A stretch of DNA of 64,000 bases from assembly GCF_000376385.1 (NCBI RefSeq), contig NZ_AQWN01000005.1, forward strand, positions 1 to 64,000, written 5' to 3'. The notes beneath the pieces are model-generated. The model had not been told where the DNA came from. It saw only the letters and a list, made by a program, of their open reading frames with translations, and did not search any database. The DNA comes from Desulfurispora thermophila DSM 16022. GTDB taxonomy: Bacteria; Bacillota; Desulfotomaculia; Desulfotomaculales; Desulfurisporaceae. Made by a program: the position numbers and the translations under genes. Numbering within the stretch: the first letter of the stretch is position 1; each line of letters starts with the position of its first letter. Positions 1 to 8,001 of this stretch are shown here, piece after piece.

Positions 1-116
1 CCGCGCCAGCCCCAGTTGAGACAGGATGTCGAATCTGGGGCGGCCCGGCCCGCCCGCGACCGAGCCGTTGGTGCTGCCCGGTACGAAATTCGGGCGAGCG
101 AAGGATGCACATCCGC
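1..116 (+). repeat. Long intergenic repeat, copy A (cut by window start)
   Basis: This is the 3' half of the 211-bp repeat family described at 32471. It begins inside the first AGGA hairpin, continues through the second hairpin (stem CCCCAG/CTGGGG, loop AGGAT at about 25-29) and the GGTGCTGCC segment, and ends with the right terminus at 91-116 (CACATCCGC instead of CACACCCGC). It is in sense orientation upstream of the transketolase half-gene. The open frame that runs through it into that gene is a by-product of the GC-rich repeat. Confidence 0.85.
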
Positions 117-170
117 ATACACTGGAACACGCCTACATAACCAAACACCCTATTCCGGAGTTCGTACAAA

Positions 171-195
171 GGGCGAGCGAAGGATGCACACCCGC
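171..195 (+). repeat. Solo right end of the repeat family
   Basis: A stand-alone copy of the right terminus (GGGCGAGCGAAGGATG then CACACCCGC), about 55 bp after copy A and about 40 bp before the Shine-Dalgarno of the downstream gene. It is identical to the right ends at 9204 and 48584 apart from single bases. Confidence 0.85.
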
Positions 196-253
196 ACACG
201 CAGATAACGACACACCTTTTCCCGGAGTTTACCTGAAGGAGGTACATAAACCA

Positions 254-1195
254 TTGAGCCAGAAGATAGCTACCCGGGAGGCCTACGGCAAGGCGCTGGT
301 GGAACTGGGCGGCTTAAACCCCCAGGTGGTGGTGCTGGACGCCGACCTGTCCAAATCCACCAAAACCGCCGACTTTGCCAAACACTACCCGGAACGCTTT
401 TTCAATATGGGCATAGCCGAACAAAACATGATTGGGGTGGCCGCCGGGCTGGCGGCGGCCGGCAAGATCCCCTTTGCCAGCACCTTTGCCATGTTTGCCA
501 CCGGGCGGGCTTTTGAGCAAATCCGCAACTCGGTGGCCTATCCCCATCTTAACGTGAAAATTGCCGCCAGCCACGCCGGCATCACGGTGGGCGAGGACGG
601 CGGTTCCCACCAGACCGTGGAGGACATCGCCCTGATGCGCAGCCAGCCCGGCCTGACGGTTCTGGTGCCGGCCGACGGTCCCTCTACCCGGGCGGCGGTT
701 TTTGCCGCGGCCGAAATCAAGGGTCCGGTTTACTTACGCCTGGGCCGCTCGGGCGTGCCCATAATTTACGACGAACCCGTGCCCTTCACCGTGGGCCGGG
801 CCAACTGGCTGCGCCGGGGTGAGAAGGCGGCCATCATCGCCTGCGGGATTATGGTGAGCATGGCGCTGGAAGCGGCCGGGCAGCTGGCCGGGGAGGGCAT
901 TGAGGTGTCGGTGCTGGATATGCACACCATCAAGCCCCTGGATGAGGCGGCCGTGCTGGAGGCGGCCCGCAGCTGCGGCGCCCTGGTGGTGGCCGAGGAG
1001 CACAGCATCATCGGCGGGCTGGGCAGCGCGGTGTGCGAGGCCGTGGCCGGCGGCTGTCCCGTGCCGGTGCGCCGGGTGGGCCTGCCCGATGTGTTCGGTG
1101 AATCGGGCCAGCCGGCCGAACTGCTGGCCAAATACGGCCTGACCGTGGAAGGGCTGATTACGGCGGTAAAAGCGGTATTGGGTCGGGTTAAGTGA
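254..1195 (+). CDS. Transketolase, C-terminal subunit
   Basis: This is the C-terminal half of a split transketolase: the pyrimidine-binding domain (about residues 5-170) and the C-terminal domain (about 185-305) of the thiamine-diphosphate enzyme of the non-oxidative pentose phosphate pathway. The catalytic glutamate lies in NMGIAEQNMIG. At 313 residues it has the usual length of such half-subunits. The partner with the ThDP pyrophosphate-binding half should lie just left of the window, with repeat copy A between them. I chose TTG at 254 because AAGGAGG sits at 236-242 and homology begins at SQKIATREAYG; the frame upstream is only repeat DNA. Confidence 0.93.
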   Translation: MSQKIATREAYGKALVELGGLNPQVVVLDADLSKSTKTADFAKHYPERFFNMGIAEQNMIGVAAGLAAAGKIPFASTFAMFATGRAFEQIRNSVAYPHLNVKIAASHAGITVGEDGGSHQTVEDIALMRSQPGLTVLVPADGPSTRAAVFAAAEIKGPVYLRLGRSGVPIIYDEPVPFTVGRANWLRRGEKAAIIACGIMVSMALEAAGQLAGEGIEVSVLDMHTIKPLDEAAVLEAARSCGALVVAEEHSIIGGLGSAVCEAVAGGCPVPVRRVGLPDVFGESGQPAELLAKYGLTVEGLITAVKAVLGRVK

Positions 1196-1214
1196 GGTTA
1201 CCGTGAACGGGGGC

Positions 1215-1274
1215 GGGCGCAGCGCAGAGTGCGCCCATCCCCCGGGAGGTCCGTCCGGAGCCCGGACGATGGGC
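1215..1274. other. Two mutually exclusive hairpins in a convergent gap
   Basis: GGGCGCA (1215-1221) pairs with TGCGCCC (1230-1236). The overlapping GCCCATC (1233-1239) pairs with GATGGGC (1268-1274), enclosing a perfect 7-bp hairpin CGTCCGG-AGC-CCGGACG (1252-1268). The two outer stems share bases 1233-1236, so they cannot form together. No T-tract follows. Function unknown. Confidence 0.5.
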
Positions 1275-1319
1275 GGGCTTTGCAAATGCTGGCTATGACA
1301 GTTGTACAAGTTATGAAAA

Positions 1320-1354
1320 AATGAGCGCGGTGCAAACAAAACCGCGCTCATTTG
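1320..1354. terminator. Bidirectional terminator between convergent genes
   Basis: ATGAGCGCGGT (1321-1331) and ACCGCGCTCAT (1341-1351) form a perfect 11-bp stem with loop GCAAACAAA. An A-run lies on the left and TTGTTTT on the right, so it can work on both strands. It overlaps the stop codon of the minus-strand permease (1348-1350). Confidence 0.85.
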
Positions 1355-2547
1355 TTTTCCGCAGACAGCCGTCCGTACTGGCGGCGGAAAAGCAGGGCCG
1401 AAAGGGGCAGGAACACGGCCACCAGACCGGCCAGCACCAGCAGATCGTGCTGCATGGTGGAAAAGCTGATGTCCATCAGAGCGATATCGCGCAGGTTGCC
1501 GGCAAAATAGGTCAGGGGCAGCAGGGCGGAAATAACCTTGCATAAAGGCGGCATGGCCTGTACCGGCCAGGTGTAGCCCGAGAACAAAAACGAAGGCATG
1601 GCAATCATCATGGAGATCCGGGTGGCCTCCAGCTCATTGCGCGACACCAGCGAGAGAAAGGTGCCCAGGGCCAGAATGCCGCCCAGGAAGACCACTTCCA
1701 GCAACAATAGCTGCGGCAAATTGCCGTTGAAGGGGATTTTGAACCAGTACACACAGCTGGCCAGCAGCAGGTTCAGGGTGAAGAAATTGACCGTGAAATA
1801 CACCCCGTACTTGCCCAGCAGGACGGCCAGCGCGCTGTACCCCTGCTGGCGCAGGGCGGCCAGGGTGCCGGCCGCCTTTTCCCGCACCAGAGAGGTAGCC
1901 ATGTACAGCAGAGTCACCTGCTGGATGGTTGTGGCCAGCAGGCCCAGCACCAGAAAGTTGGCGTAGTTGAAGGTGGGGTTGTACCAGATGCGCAGGGCCA
2001 GCTCCACGGGCTGCACGGTTTTCAAGGCGCTGTCCGGCGGCAGGCCCATGCTTTCCAGTTTGACCATGCCGGAACCGGCCGAAATAGTGGAGACAATTTC
2101 CGTGGCCGAACTGAGCACGGCGTTGCTGAAAAGCATGTTGCTGCCGTTGACGATCACCAGCACCTTGCTGGACTGGCCGCGCTGCAGGTTGCGGGCAAAG
2201 TCGGCCGGGATGACCAGGGCCGCCTCCACCTGCCGGGTGTCCAGCAACCGGCGCACCTCCCGCTCACTATCAGCAGTGGCCACCAGGTCGAAACGGTCGG
2301 AGTCGGCAAAGGCTTCCACCACCTGGCGGCTTAAAGACGTCTGGCTGGCGTCCCAAACCGCCGTGCGGATGTGCAGGATAACATGCTGGCTGTAGAGCAG
2401 GTTGAACAGGGTGATGGTAAACACGGGAAAGGCGAACATGATCAGCAGCAGTTTGGGCTTCTTGAGCATGTGGGACATTTCCCGCCGGGCGATTTCCCGG
2501 GCCCCCCGCAGCAGGCCCCGGGGGGCGGCGATTTGTTGCTGGGACAT
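1348..2547 (-). CDS. ABC-2 type export permease
   Basis: A 399-residue membrane protein of the ABC2_membrane_3 type (YbhR/YhhJ-like): one N-terminal transmembrane helix (about residues 30-50), a large extracytoplasmic domain (about 55-175), then about five helices to residue 390. Such permeases export drugs or lipophilic compounds together with a membrane-fusion protein and an ATPase. The ATG at 2547 follows AGGAGGA. The fusion protein lies just upstream (2655-3671), so the two form a minus-strand operon. No ATPase gene is present in either flank, so the pump must borrow one encoded elsewhere. The exported substrate cannot be read from sequence. Confidence 0.87.
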   Translation of the reverse strand: MSQQQIAAPRGLLRGAREIARREMSHMLKKPKLLLIMFAFPVFTITLFNLLYSQHVILHIRTAVWDASQTSLSRQVVEAFADSDRFDLVATADSEREVRRLLDTRQVEAALVIPADFARNLQRGQSSKVLVIVNGSNMLFSNAVLSSATEIVSTISAGSGMVKLESMGLPPDSALKTVQPVELALRIWYNPTFNYANFLVLGLLATTIQQVTLLYMATSLVREKAAGTLAALRQQGYSALAVLLGKYGVYFTVNFFTLNLLLASCVYWFKIPFNGNLPQLLLLEVVFLGGILALGTFLSLVSRNELEATRISMMIAMPSFLFSGYTWPVQAMPPLCKVISALLPLTYFAGNLRDIALMDISFSTMQHDLLVLAGLVAVFLPLSALLFRRQYGRLSAENK

Positions 2548-2588
2548 TGTGCTTCCTCCTGAATCCTCTAGTATTACAGCTTGGACTG

Positions 2589-2615
2589 GCGGGCGAGCAA
2601 AGGATGCACGCCCGC
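2589..2615 (+). repeat. Solo right end of the repeat family, hairpin form
   Basis: GCGGGCG (2589-2595) and CGCCCGC (2609-2615) form a perfect 7-bp stem around AGCAAAGGATGCA. It lies between the two minus-strand exporter genes and is antisense to them, unlike most copies. The changes relative to other solo ends keep this stem paired. Confidence 0.78.
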
Positions 2616-2654
2616 TAAAACAAGCTGTTTTTTTGGGGCAGTCAACACAATCCC

Positions 2655-3671
2655 TTACTGAAAATGTACCGTCAGCTCCATGCCCGGCCGCAGGCGGGGG
2701 TCGTCAACCTGGATTTTGACATTGTATGTCACAATGTCTTTTTCGCCCCGGTCATTGGTGGCGCGGTGGGTGGCGAAATTGGGCTTGCGCGAAATGTCAA
2801 CAATTTGTCCTTGGTAAGTGGTATTACCCAGGGTCAGGCGGGCCCTTTGTCCGGTTTGCAGGCTTTGGACAATGTCCTGGGGCACTTTGACATTGACATG
2901 GTTGTGCTGAAAATCGCTGATCACCATGATGGGCAGGCCGGTGGAAACCAGCTCGCCCTTTTCCACATTGACCTCGGTCACTGTGCCGGCGGCCGGGGCT
3001 TTAATGGTGGTCTCGCTCAGGTTGGCCCGCACCTGCTCCAGAGCGGCCCGGGCCTGGGCCAGTTTGGCCTGCGCCGCAGCCACATTGTCCTGGCCCAACT
3101 GTACCTGCAGGCGGGCGGAGAGGGCCTGGTTCACCGCGGCCTGGGCCTGATCCACCGCAGCCCGGGCGGCCTGGGCGCGGGCCCTTACCTCATCCAGCTG
3201 CTGGGCGGAAATGGCCCCCTCGGCGTAAAGGGCCTCCATGCGCTGGCGGGTCTTTTCAGTCACATCCAGATCGGCGCGGGCGCGTTCCAGGGTGGCCCGG
3301 GCCTGCTCCAGAGCAGCCGCCGTGCTTTTGTCCTGCAGGGCTACCGATGTGCCGGCCTGGGCCAGCCCGGCCTGGGCGGCGCTGATCTGGGCCAGCAGTT
3401 CCTGCTCCTTGGCCTGTAGTTCCTTACTGTCCAGCACGGCCACCACCTGGCCGGCCTGTACTGTATCTCCCTCCCGAACTTTTACTTCCAGCAGCCGGCC
3501 GGGAATTTTGCTGCTCACATTGTACTCGGTGGCTTCCACCGTGCCGCTCAGTTCCCGGCCGGCCGAGGCCGCCCGGCTGCAACCGGTCAGAGAGATTGTG
3601 GCACTGAACAGCAGCAGGGCGCTGGTCAGAAAAGCTACACTGGAACGGTAAAATTTGGGGGACGTGCGCAT
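2655..3671 (-). CDS. HlyD-family membrane-fusion lipoprotein
   Basis: The periplasmic adaptor or extracytoplasmic subunit of an export pump, 338 residues. Its signal peptide ends at lipobox LTGC (about residues 28-31), so it should be lipid-anchored on the outer face of the membrane. The order is biotinyl-lipoyl half motif (about 50-85, VREGDTVQAGQVVAVLDS), a long Ala/Gln-rich coiled coil (about 90-215), second lipoyl half (TIKAPAAGTVTEVNVEKGE) and beta-barrel domain to the end. ATG at 3671 follows GGGAGG. It is first in an operon with the permease at 1348-2547. A perfect palindrome at 3786-3805 in its upstream region suggests TetR-type control. Confidence 0.92.
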   Translation of the reverse strand: MRTSPKFYRSSVAFLTSALLLFSATISLTGCSRAASAGRELSGTVEATEYNVSSKIPGRLLEVKVREGDTVQAGQVVAVLDSKELQAKEQELLAQISAAQAGLAQAGTSVALQDKSTAAALEQARATLERARADLDVTEKTRQRMEALYAEGAISAQQLDEVRARAQAARAAVDQAQAAVNQALSARLQVQLGQDNVAAAQAKLAQARAALEQVRANLSETTIKAPAAGTVTEVNVEKGELVSTGLPIMVISDFQHNHVNVKVPQDIVQSLQTGQRARLTLGNTTYQGQIVDISRKPNFATHRATNDRGEKDIVTYNVKIQVDDPRLRPGMELTVHFQ

Positions 3672-3785
3672 TGAAAAAACCTCCCAGCCTGTAGATTTTC
3701 GCTGTTCGCTGATTTTGTAAATCTTGATAGAAAGTACCAGCAGATTTTTACAGCAAAAAAGTGACCGGCCGTCTCACACTGACTG

Positions 3786-3805
3786 TATACTGACCGGTCA
3801 GTATA
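3786..3805. promoter_or_regulatory. Perfect 20-bp palindrome, probable TetR-family operator
   Basis: TATACTGACCGGTCAGTATA is a perfect inverted repeat about 115 bp upstream of the HlyD-like gene. Its size, symmetry and core are typical of TetR/AcrR operators controlling efflux genes. A possible minus-strand -35 (TTGATC, 3812-3817) lies next to it. No regulator gene is adjacent. The rest of 3672-4067 is AT-richer and shows no gene, only this site and the terminator at 3977-4006. Confidence 0.75.
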
Positions 3806-3976
3806 AAAATAGATCAACTTCTACCTGCTGGCAAGGTCAATTTTACCTTTTGTGCGCGGAATACCGGTTGTCTGGGCCAATAAACAACTGCTGACGAAAA
3901 TCACGCTAATAATTTAATGATTTTTACAGTTCAGGGCTTGATGTGAAAATTTTCTAAATATAGGTCCGGAATGTGG

Positions 3977-4006
3977 CAAAAAAATAACCGGCCTGCCGGC
4001 CGGTTG
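3977..4006 (-). terminator. Terminator of the SLH protein gene
   Basis: On the minus strand AACCGGCC and GGCCGGTT form an 8-bp stem around GGCA, followed by ATTTTTTT. It lies about 60 bp after the stop codon of the SLH protein at 4068. Confidence 0.85.
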
Positions 4007-4067
4007 GTTTTTGCTTCATGTGGGGCGAATTACAGCTGCCCGTGCTTGTCAGACAAGACAGGACGGT

Positions 4068-6116
4068 TTATAGCTTCCTGATTACGGTTACCTTACCGCC
4101 TTCCAGTGTCAGCCTGACCTCCCAGCCTACCTCCACCTCACTCAAATCGTCAGCCGTGGTGTTTTTGAAGGTGCAGCTGGAACTCACCGGCAGGGTGAAG
4201 GAAAGGCCGTTGGACTGCTCAATAGTGATTTTACTGGTACTGGTTTTGACATTTTGCACAGTGCCGGTGACATAAATGTCGGTATCATTGGTGATATCTA
4301 TGCGCGTGACTTTGTCACTGCTGTTCAGGTAGAGCTTTACTTCGGCACCCAGCATGATGTCCTCAATGTCCAGGCTGTCGCCGTCCTTGTATACCCTGAC
4401 ACTGCTGGCCAGGTAGTATTTTTCTTCGTTCCCGTCTTCATCTATAACAATATATGAGCTGGTTTTCAGATTGACCACTGTGCCCTGCTTGCGGGTGGTG
4501 GAACTGCTGGTACTGCCGCTCAGCAGGATCAGTTTGGTAATCTCGTCGTCGCTGTTTAAGTCAAAGGTTATTTCATCATCTACATCAATATCCGCCAGGT
4601 CAATATCATTGCCATCCTCATCTTCCAGAGTGGCGCTTTTGCGCACATAGTATGTCTCCGTGTCCCCGTCTTCCAGACGCACTTTAATCTCGCGGTTGTC
4701 CTCATCCACACTGCGCACAGTGCCGGTGTATTCCAGCTGGCTGCTGCTGCCTCCGGAAACCTGCAGCCAGATGATCTGGCCGTCCTCGTCCAGCTCAAAC
4801 TCCACCTCATCGCCCACATCCAGATCGTTCAGAGTGATCTCGTCGTCGTTTTCATCCAGCAGTTCGGCCCGTTTATACACATCGTAGGTCTTGTATGTGC
4901 CGTCCTCCAGCTTGATGTAGAGCTGCTCGTCGTCGGCGTAGATCTTCTTAATGGTGCCGCTCCATTTGCCCTCATTGACCAGGGTAATTTCCAGCGCTTC
5001 ATTGTTATAAGCCGTTACGCGCAGTTCCTGTCCTTTAGCTATTGTAAAGCGCTTCTGCCGGCCGTCCTGATCGTAGAAAACCGTGTTGCTGTCATAGGTA
5101 TAGGTGGCCGAGGTGCCGGTGGACTTTTTCAGTGTAAAGGAACTGGAACCGGTGCTGGTAACCGTGCCTTTCACCGATATGCCGGGTAGAATACTAACTT
5201 GATAAATATATCCATTTTTCACCTTGGCCGTGACGTAAGTGTTACTGGTCAGCGCGGCGATATCCCGGCTGCCGTAGCTGTCGGTAATGGTAGCATTGCT
5301 GGCCAGGCTGTAGGTGTAATAGCTGCCGTTCTGGCTGAGCTGCAACTGCCAGCCGCTGCCGGTGAGGGTTTTGCTCACCACCCGGCCGGTGATTTCCAGG
5401 TCGGGCTGGGTCGGGGTGGGCGTTGTGCCGCCACCCTGGGTCGGAGTTTGTCCAACTGCTTTGAGCCAGTTGTTTTCCGCCAGACGGGCCACCAGTACGG
5501 CCATCTGGGCCCGGTTGAGCGGGGCGGATGGAGCGAACTTCACCCGGCTGGAGCCGGCTTTTTCCGGCATGCCCGACATCAGTTTCTTTTCGGTAACAAT
5601 GGCCACATATGGCTTGTAGACATCCGCAATGGCGCCGGCATCCACATAGCTTTGCAGGGAAGCTGTGTTGCCCTGGCCCAGTTTGAGGGCGGCGGCCAGC
5701 AGGTAGGCCATCTCGGCCCGGGTGATGGCTCCGTTGTATTTTATATTGACCAGGGAGCTAGCGTCCAGTATTCCGTTTTGGGCGGCGTAGACCAGGTATT
5801 TCTGACCCCAGGTCATGCCGGCCGGCAGCTTGATGCCGCTTTTGGCCACATCCACCTTGCTCAGCGTTTCTTCGCCCACGGTGCCGCGCAGCACTATGGC
5901 GACGGCTTCCAGGCGGCTCAAGCTCTTGCCCGGCATGAATTTGCCGTCCGGGTAGCCCTGCATCAGTTTGATTTCACTGCTTTTCTGCACAGCGCTTTTA
6001 GCCCAGTCCCAGGACTTGTCCAGGTCGGTAAAGCCGGCGGCCGGGGTCGCGGCGGGCAATATCAGGGTGCACAGGACGAGCAGGCTCAGGAGTAAAAGGC
6101 TTTTTTTCTTGACCAA
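4068..6116 (-). CDS. SLH-domain surface protein with six tandem beta repeats
   Basis: A secreted, cell-wall-bound protein of 682 residues. A signal peptide (1-27, ending TPAAG) is followed by three S-layer homology domains (about 28-215) that bind secondary cell-wall polymer, then a Thr/Pro/Gly linker (about 218-238). Six consecutive repeats of about 65-75 residues follow to the end. Each starts with a TG(T/R)V-like strand, carries a YxY or YYV segment near the middle and ends in a hydrophobic strand; the third to fifth are very rich in Asp and Glu (for example LEDEDGNDIDLADIDVDDE). The start is TTG at 6116 behind GGGGGAG. The terminator at 3977-4006 closes the gene. The repeats may bind calcium, which is inference from their acidity; I do not recognise them as a named family. 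Confidence 0.9.
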   Translation of the reverse strand: MVKKKSLLLLSLLVLCTLILPAATPAAGFTDLDKSWDWAKSAVQKSSEIKLMQGYPDGKFMPGKSLSRLEAVAIVLRGTVGEETLSKVDVAKSGIKLPAGMTWGQKYLVYAAQNGILDASSLVNIKYNGAITRAEMAYLLAAALKLGQGNTASLQSYVDAGAIADVYKPYVAIVTEKKLMSGMPEKAGSSRVKFAPSAPLNRAQMAVLVARLAENNWLKAVGQTPTQGGGTTPTPTQPDLEITGRVVSKTLTGSGWQLQLSQNGSYYTYSLASNATITDSYGSRDIAALTSNTYVTAKVKNGYIYQVSILPGISVKGTVTSTGSSSFTLKKSTGTSATYTYDSNTVFYDQDGRQKRFTIAKGQELRVTAYNNEALEITLVNEGKWSGTIKKIYADDEQLYIKLEDGTYKTYDVYKRAELLDENDDEITLNDLDVGDEVEFELDEDGQIIWLQVSGGSSSQLEYTGTVRSVDEDNREIKVRLEDGDTETYYVRKSATLEDEDGNDIDLADIDVDDEITFDLNSDDEITKLILLSGSTSSSTTRKQGTVVNLKTSSYIVIDEDGNEEKYYLASSVRVYKDGDSLDIEDIMLGAEVKLYLNSSDKVTRIDITNDTDIYVTGTVQNVKTSTSKITIEQSNGLSFTLPVSSSCTFKNTTADDLSEVEVGWEVRLTLEGGKVTVIRKL

Positions 6117-6413
6117 AAGATCTCCCCCTTAACTTAATTTAAAAATTACTTGGCCATGGGTGAAATAACATTCAGTCAGCCAACCACTTAATTGACGTTC
6201 CAGCAGGCTATGCGGTTTGCTACTATATGGAAATATATTAGCACATTTTCCTTTAGCTGGCCAGTTTGCTGCAGCGGATTGTTCGCACCCTCTGGGTGTT
6301 TTGGTGCTGATGGGTGATTCCGCAACCTGATAACTAACAACTGTCATTTTTTCCAGCAGGACTTTGCCTGCCGCCGTCGAAAAAAATCTGAATGTAGGCA
6401 GGTGAAGGAGAAT

Positions 6414-7103
6414 ATGCTCAATCTTTACAATGTCACCAAAGTTTACCCCAACGAGATCAAGGCGCTGGATGATATCAGTCTGACCATAAAGAAAGGCGAG
6501 TTTGTCTTTCTGGTGGGACCCAGTGGCGCCGGCAAAACCACCCTGACCAAGATCATCTTCCGGGAGGAACTGCCCACCCGCGGCCAGGTGCTCTTCAACG
6601 GCAAGAATATTCTGCGCCTGCGGGGCAAAGAGGTGGCGCTGTACCGGCGCAAAATCGGCATGGTTTTTCAGGATTTTCGCCTCTTACCGCAAAAAACGGT
6701 TTTTGAAAATGTGGCCTTTGCCTTGCAGGTGAGCGGGGCGGGCAAGCAGGAGATCAGTCGCAAGGTGCCCGAGGCGCTGGCCCGGGTGGGCCTGCAGGGT
6801 AAGGAAAATGTATTGCCGGCCCAGCTATCGGGCGGGGAGCAGCAGCGGGTGAGCATCGCCCGGGCCATTGTGCGCGAACCGGTGCTGCTGATTGCCGACG
6901 AGCCCACGGGCAACCTGGATCCGGACACGGCCTGGGAACTGATGGAGTTGTTCCAGAAAATCAATGAACAGGGTACCACCATCATCATGTCCACCCACGC
7001 CCGGGAGATAGTGGACGCCATGCAAAAGCGCGTCATCGCCCTGTCCGGCGGACGGGTGGTGCGGGACCAGGAAAGCGGAGGCTACCGGCATGAGTCTTTT
7101 TAA
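6414..7103 (+). CDS. ftsE: Cell division ATP-binding protein FtsE
   Basis: The ATPase of the FtsEX complex, which uses ATP hydrolysis to control cell-wall hydrolases at the septum or side wall from the cytoplasmic face. It shows Walker A GPSGAGKTT (about residues 36-44), Q-loop VFQDFRLLP, signature LSGGEQQR and Walker B LLIADEPTGNLD. At 229 residues it has normal FtsE length. ATG at 6414 gives the family start MLNLYNVTKVYPN, but AAGGAG is only 3 nt away; an in-frame GTG at 6402 is the alternative. The frame overlaps ftsX by 14 bp, so the two are translationally coupled. The upstream gap (6117-6401) is AT-rich with a possible RNA fold at about 6270-6320. Confidence 0.95.
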   Translation: MLNLYNVTKVYPNEIKALDDISLTIKKGEFVFLVGPSGAGKTTLTKIIFREELPTRGQVLFNGKNILRLRGKEVALYRRKIGMVFQDFRLLPQKTVFENVAFALQVSGAGKQEISRKVPEALARVGLQGKENVLPAQLSGGEQQRVSIARAIVREPVLLIADEPTGNLDPDTAWELMELFQKINEQGTTIIMSTHAREIVDAMQKRVIALSGGRVVRDQESGGYRHESF

Positions 7104-7980
7104 CACCATTGTTTACTACTGGCGGGAAGCTTTTACTTCCATCGGCCGCAACAGCTGGCTTTCCCTGGCCTGTGTGGGTACGGTGGCCGTGTCGCTAATG
7201 GTGCTGGGTTGTTCCGTGCTGCTGGCCCTCAACGCGGCGGCACTGGCCGCCGACCTGGAAGCGGCGGTGGAGATCCGTGTCTTTTTAAAAGATGACCTGG
7301 CGCCCGATGAGTTGCGCCGCTGGCAAAAAGAAATAGAAAGCTGGCCCGAAGTCAGCCTGGTGGAGTATGTCTCCAAAAGCCAGGCGCTGGAGGAAATGAA
7401 GAAAAAGTTCGCCGACCGGCGGGAAATTCTGCAGGGGCTGGAGGAAAACAACCCGCTGCCGGCCATGCTGCGCGTCAAGACTCACCGCGCCGACCAGGTG
7501 GCCGGGGTGGCCGGCCGGCTGGCCTCTTTTTCCGGCGTGGAGGAGGTCAATTACGGGCGGGGTCTGGTGGAGAAGCTGGTACAGGTGGTGCGCTGGGTGC
7601 GCCTCTTCGGTCTGGGGCTGGTGGCGGCCCTGGCCGCGGCGGCGGTTTTCCTGGTTTCCACCAACATCCGCCTATCGGTTTTCGCCCGGCGGCGGGAAAT
7701 CGGCATCATGGTCTTTCTGGGGGCGACCAACTGGTTTGTGCGCATGCCCTTTTTGCTGGAGGGAATGCTGCTGGGACTGGCCGGGGCCGTTATAGCGGCG
7801 GGCGCGGTTTACTTTGGCTACCGGCAACTGCTGGCGGCGTTGCAGACCGCGTTGCCCTTTGTGCAACTGGTGGCCGATTGGCGGCTGATTTATCAGATCC
7901 TGGGCGGCATGGTGGTGGCGGGAGTGCTGCTGGGCAGCCTGGGCAGTGTTATTTCCATGCGCCGCTTTTTGAAAGTGTAG
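7090..7980 (+). CDS. ftsX: Cell division protein FtsX
   Basis: The membrane partner of FtsE, 296 residues. It has a first transmembrane helix (about 22-45), an extracytoplasmic domain (about 50-165, rich in charged residues) that in other bacteria contacts the hydrolase regulator, and three further helices (about 172-195, 220-245, 265-290) with the FtsX-type core around RREIGIMVFLGATNWFVR. ATG at 7090 is preceded by GGAGG at 7077-7081. The next gene encodes a coiled-coil LytM protein of the kind FtsX binds, supporting an FtsEX-EnvC-type module. Confidence 0.95.
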   Translation: MSLFNTIVYYWREAFTSIGRNSWLSLACVGTVAVSLMVLGCSVLLALNAAALAADLEAAVEIRVFLKDDLAPDELRRWQKEIESWPEVSLVEYVSKSQALEEMKKKFADRREILQGLEENNPLPAMLRVKTHRADQVAGVAGRLASFSGVEEVNYGRGLVEKLVQVVRWVRLFGLGLVAALAAAAVFLVSTNIRLSVFARRREIGIMVFLGATNWFVRMPFLLEGMLLGLAGAVIAAGAVYFGYRQLLAALQTALPFVQLVADWRLIYQILGGMVVAGVLLGSLGSVISMRRFLKV

Positions 7981-8001
7981 GAAGGGAGTAGTGGTGCGGC
8001 A

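Noticed and set aside
6129-6347. 72-codon minus-strand ORF upstream of the SLH gene
   Set aside because: AT-rich non-coding composition, no ribosome-binding site, no recognisable protein features.
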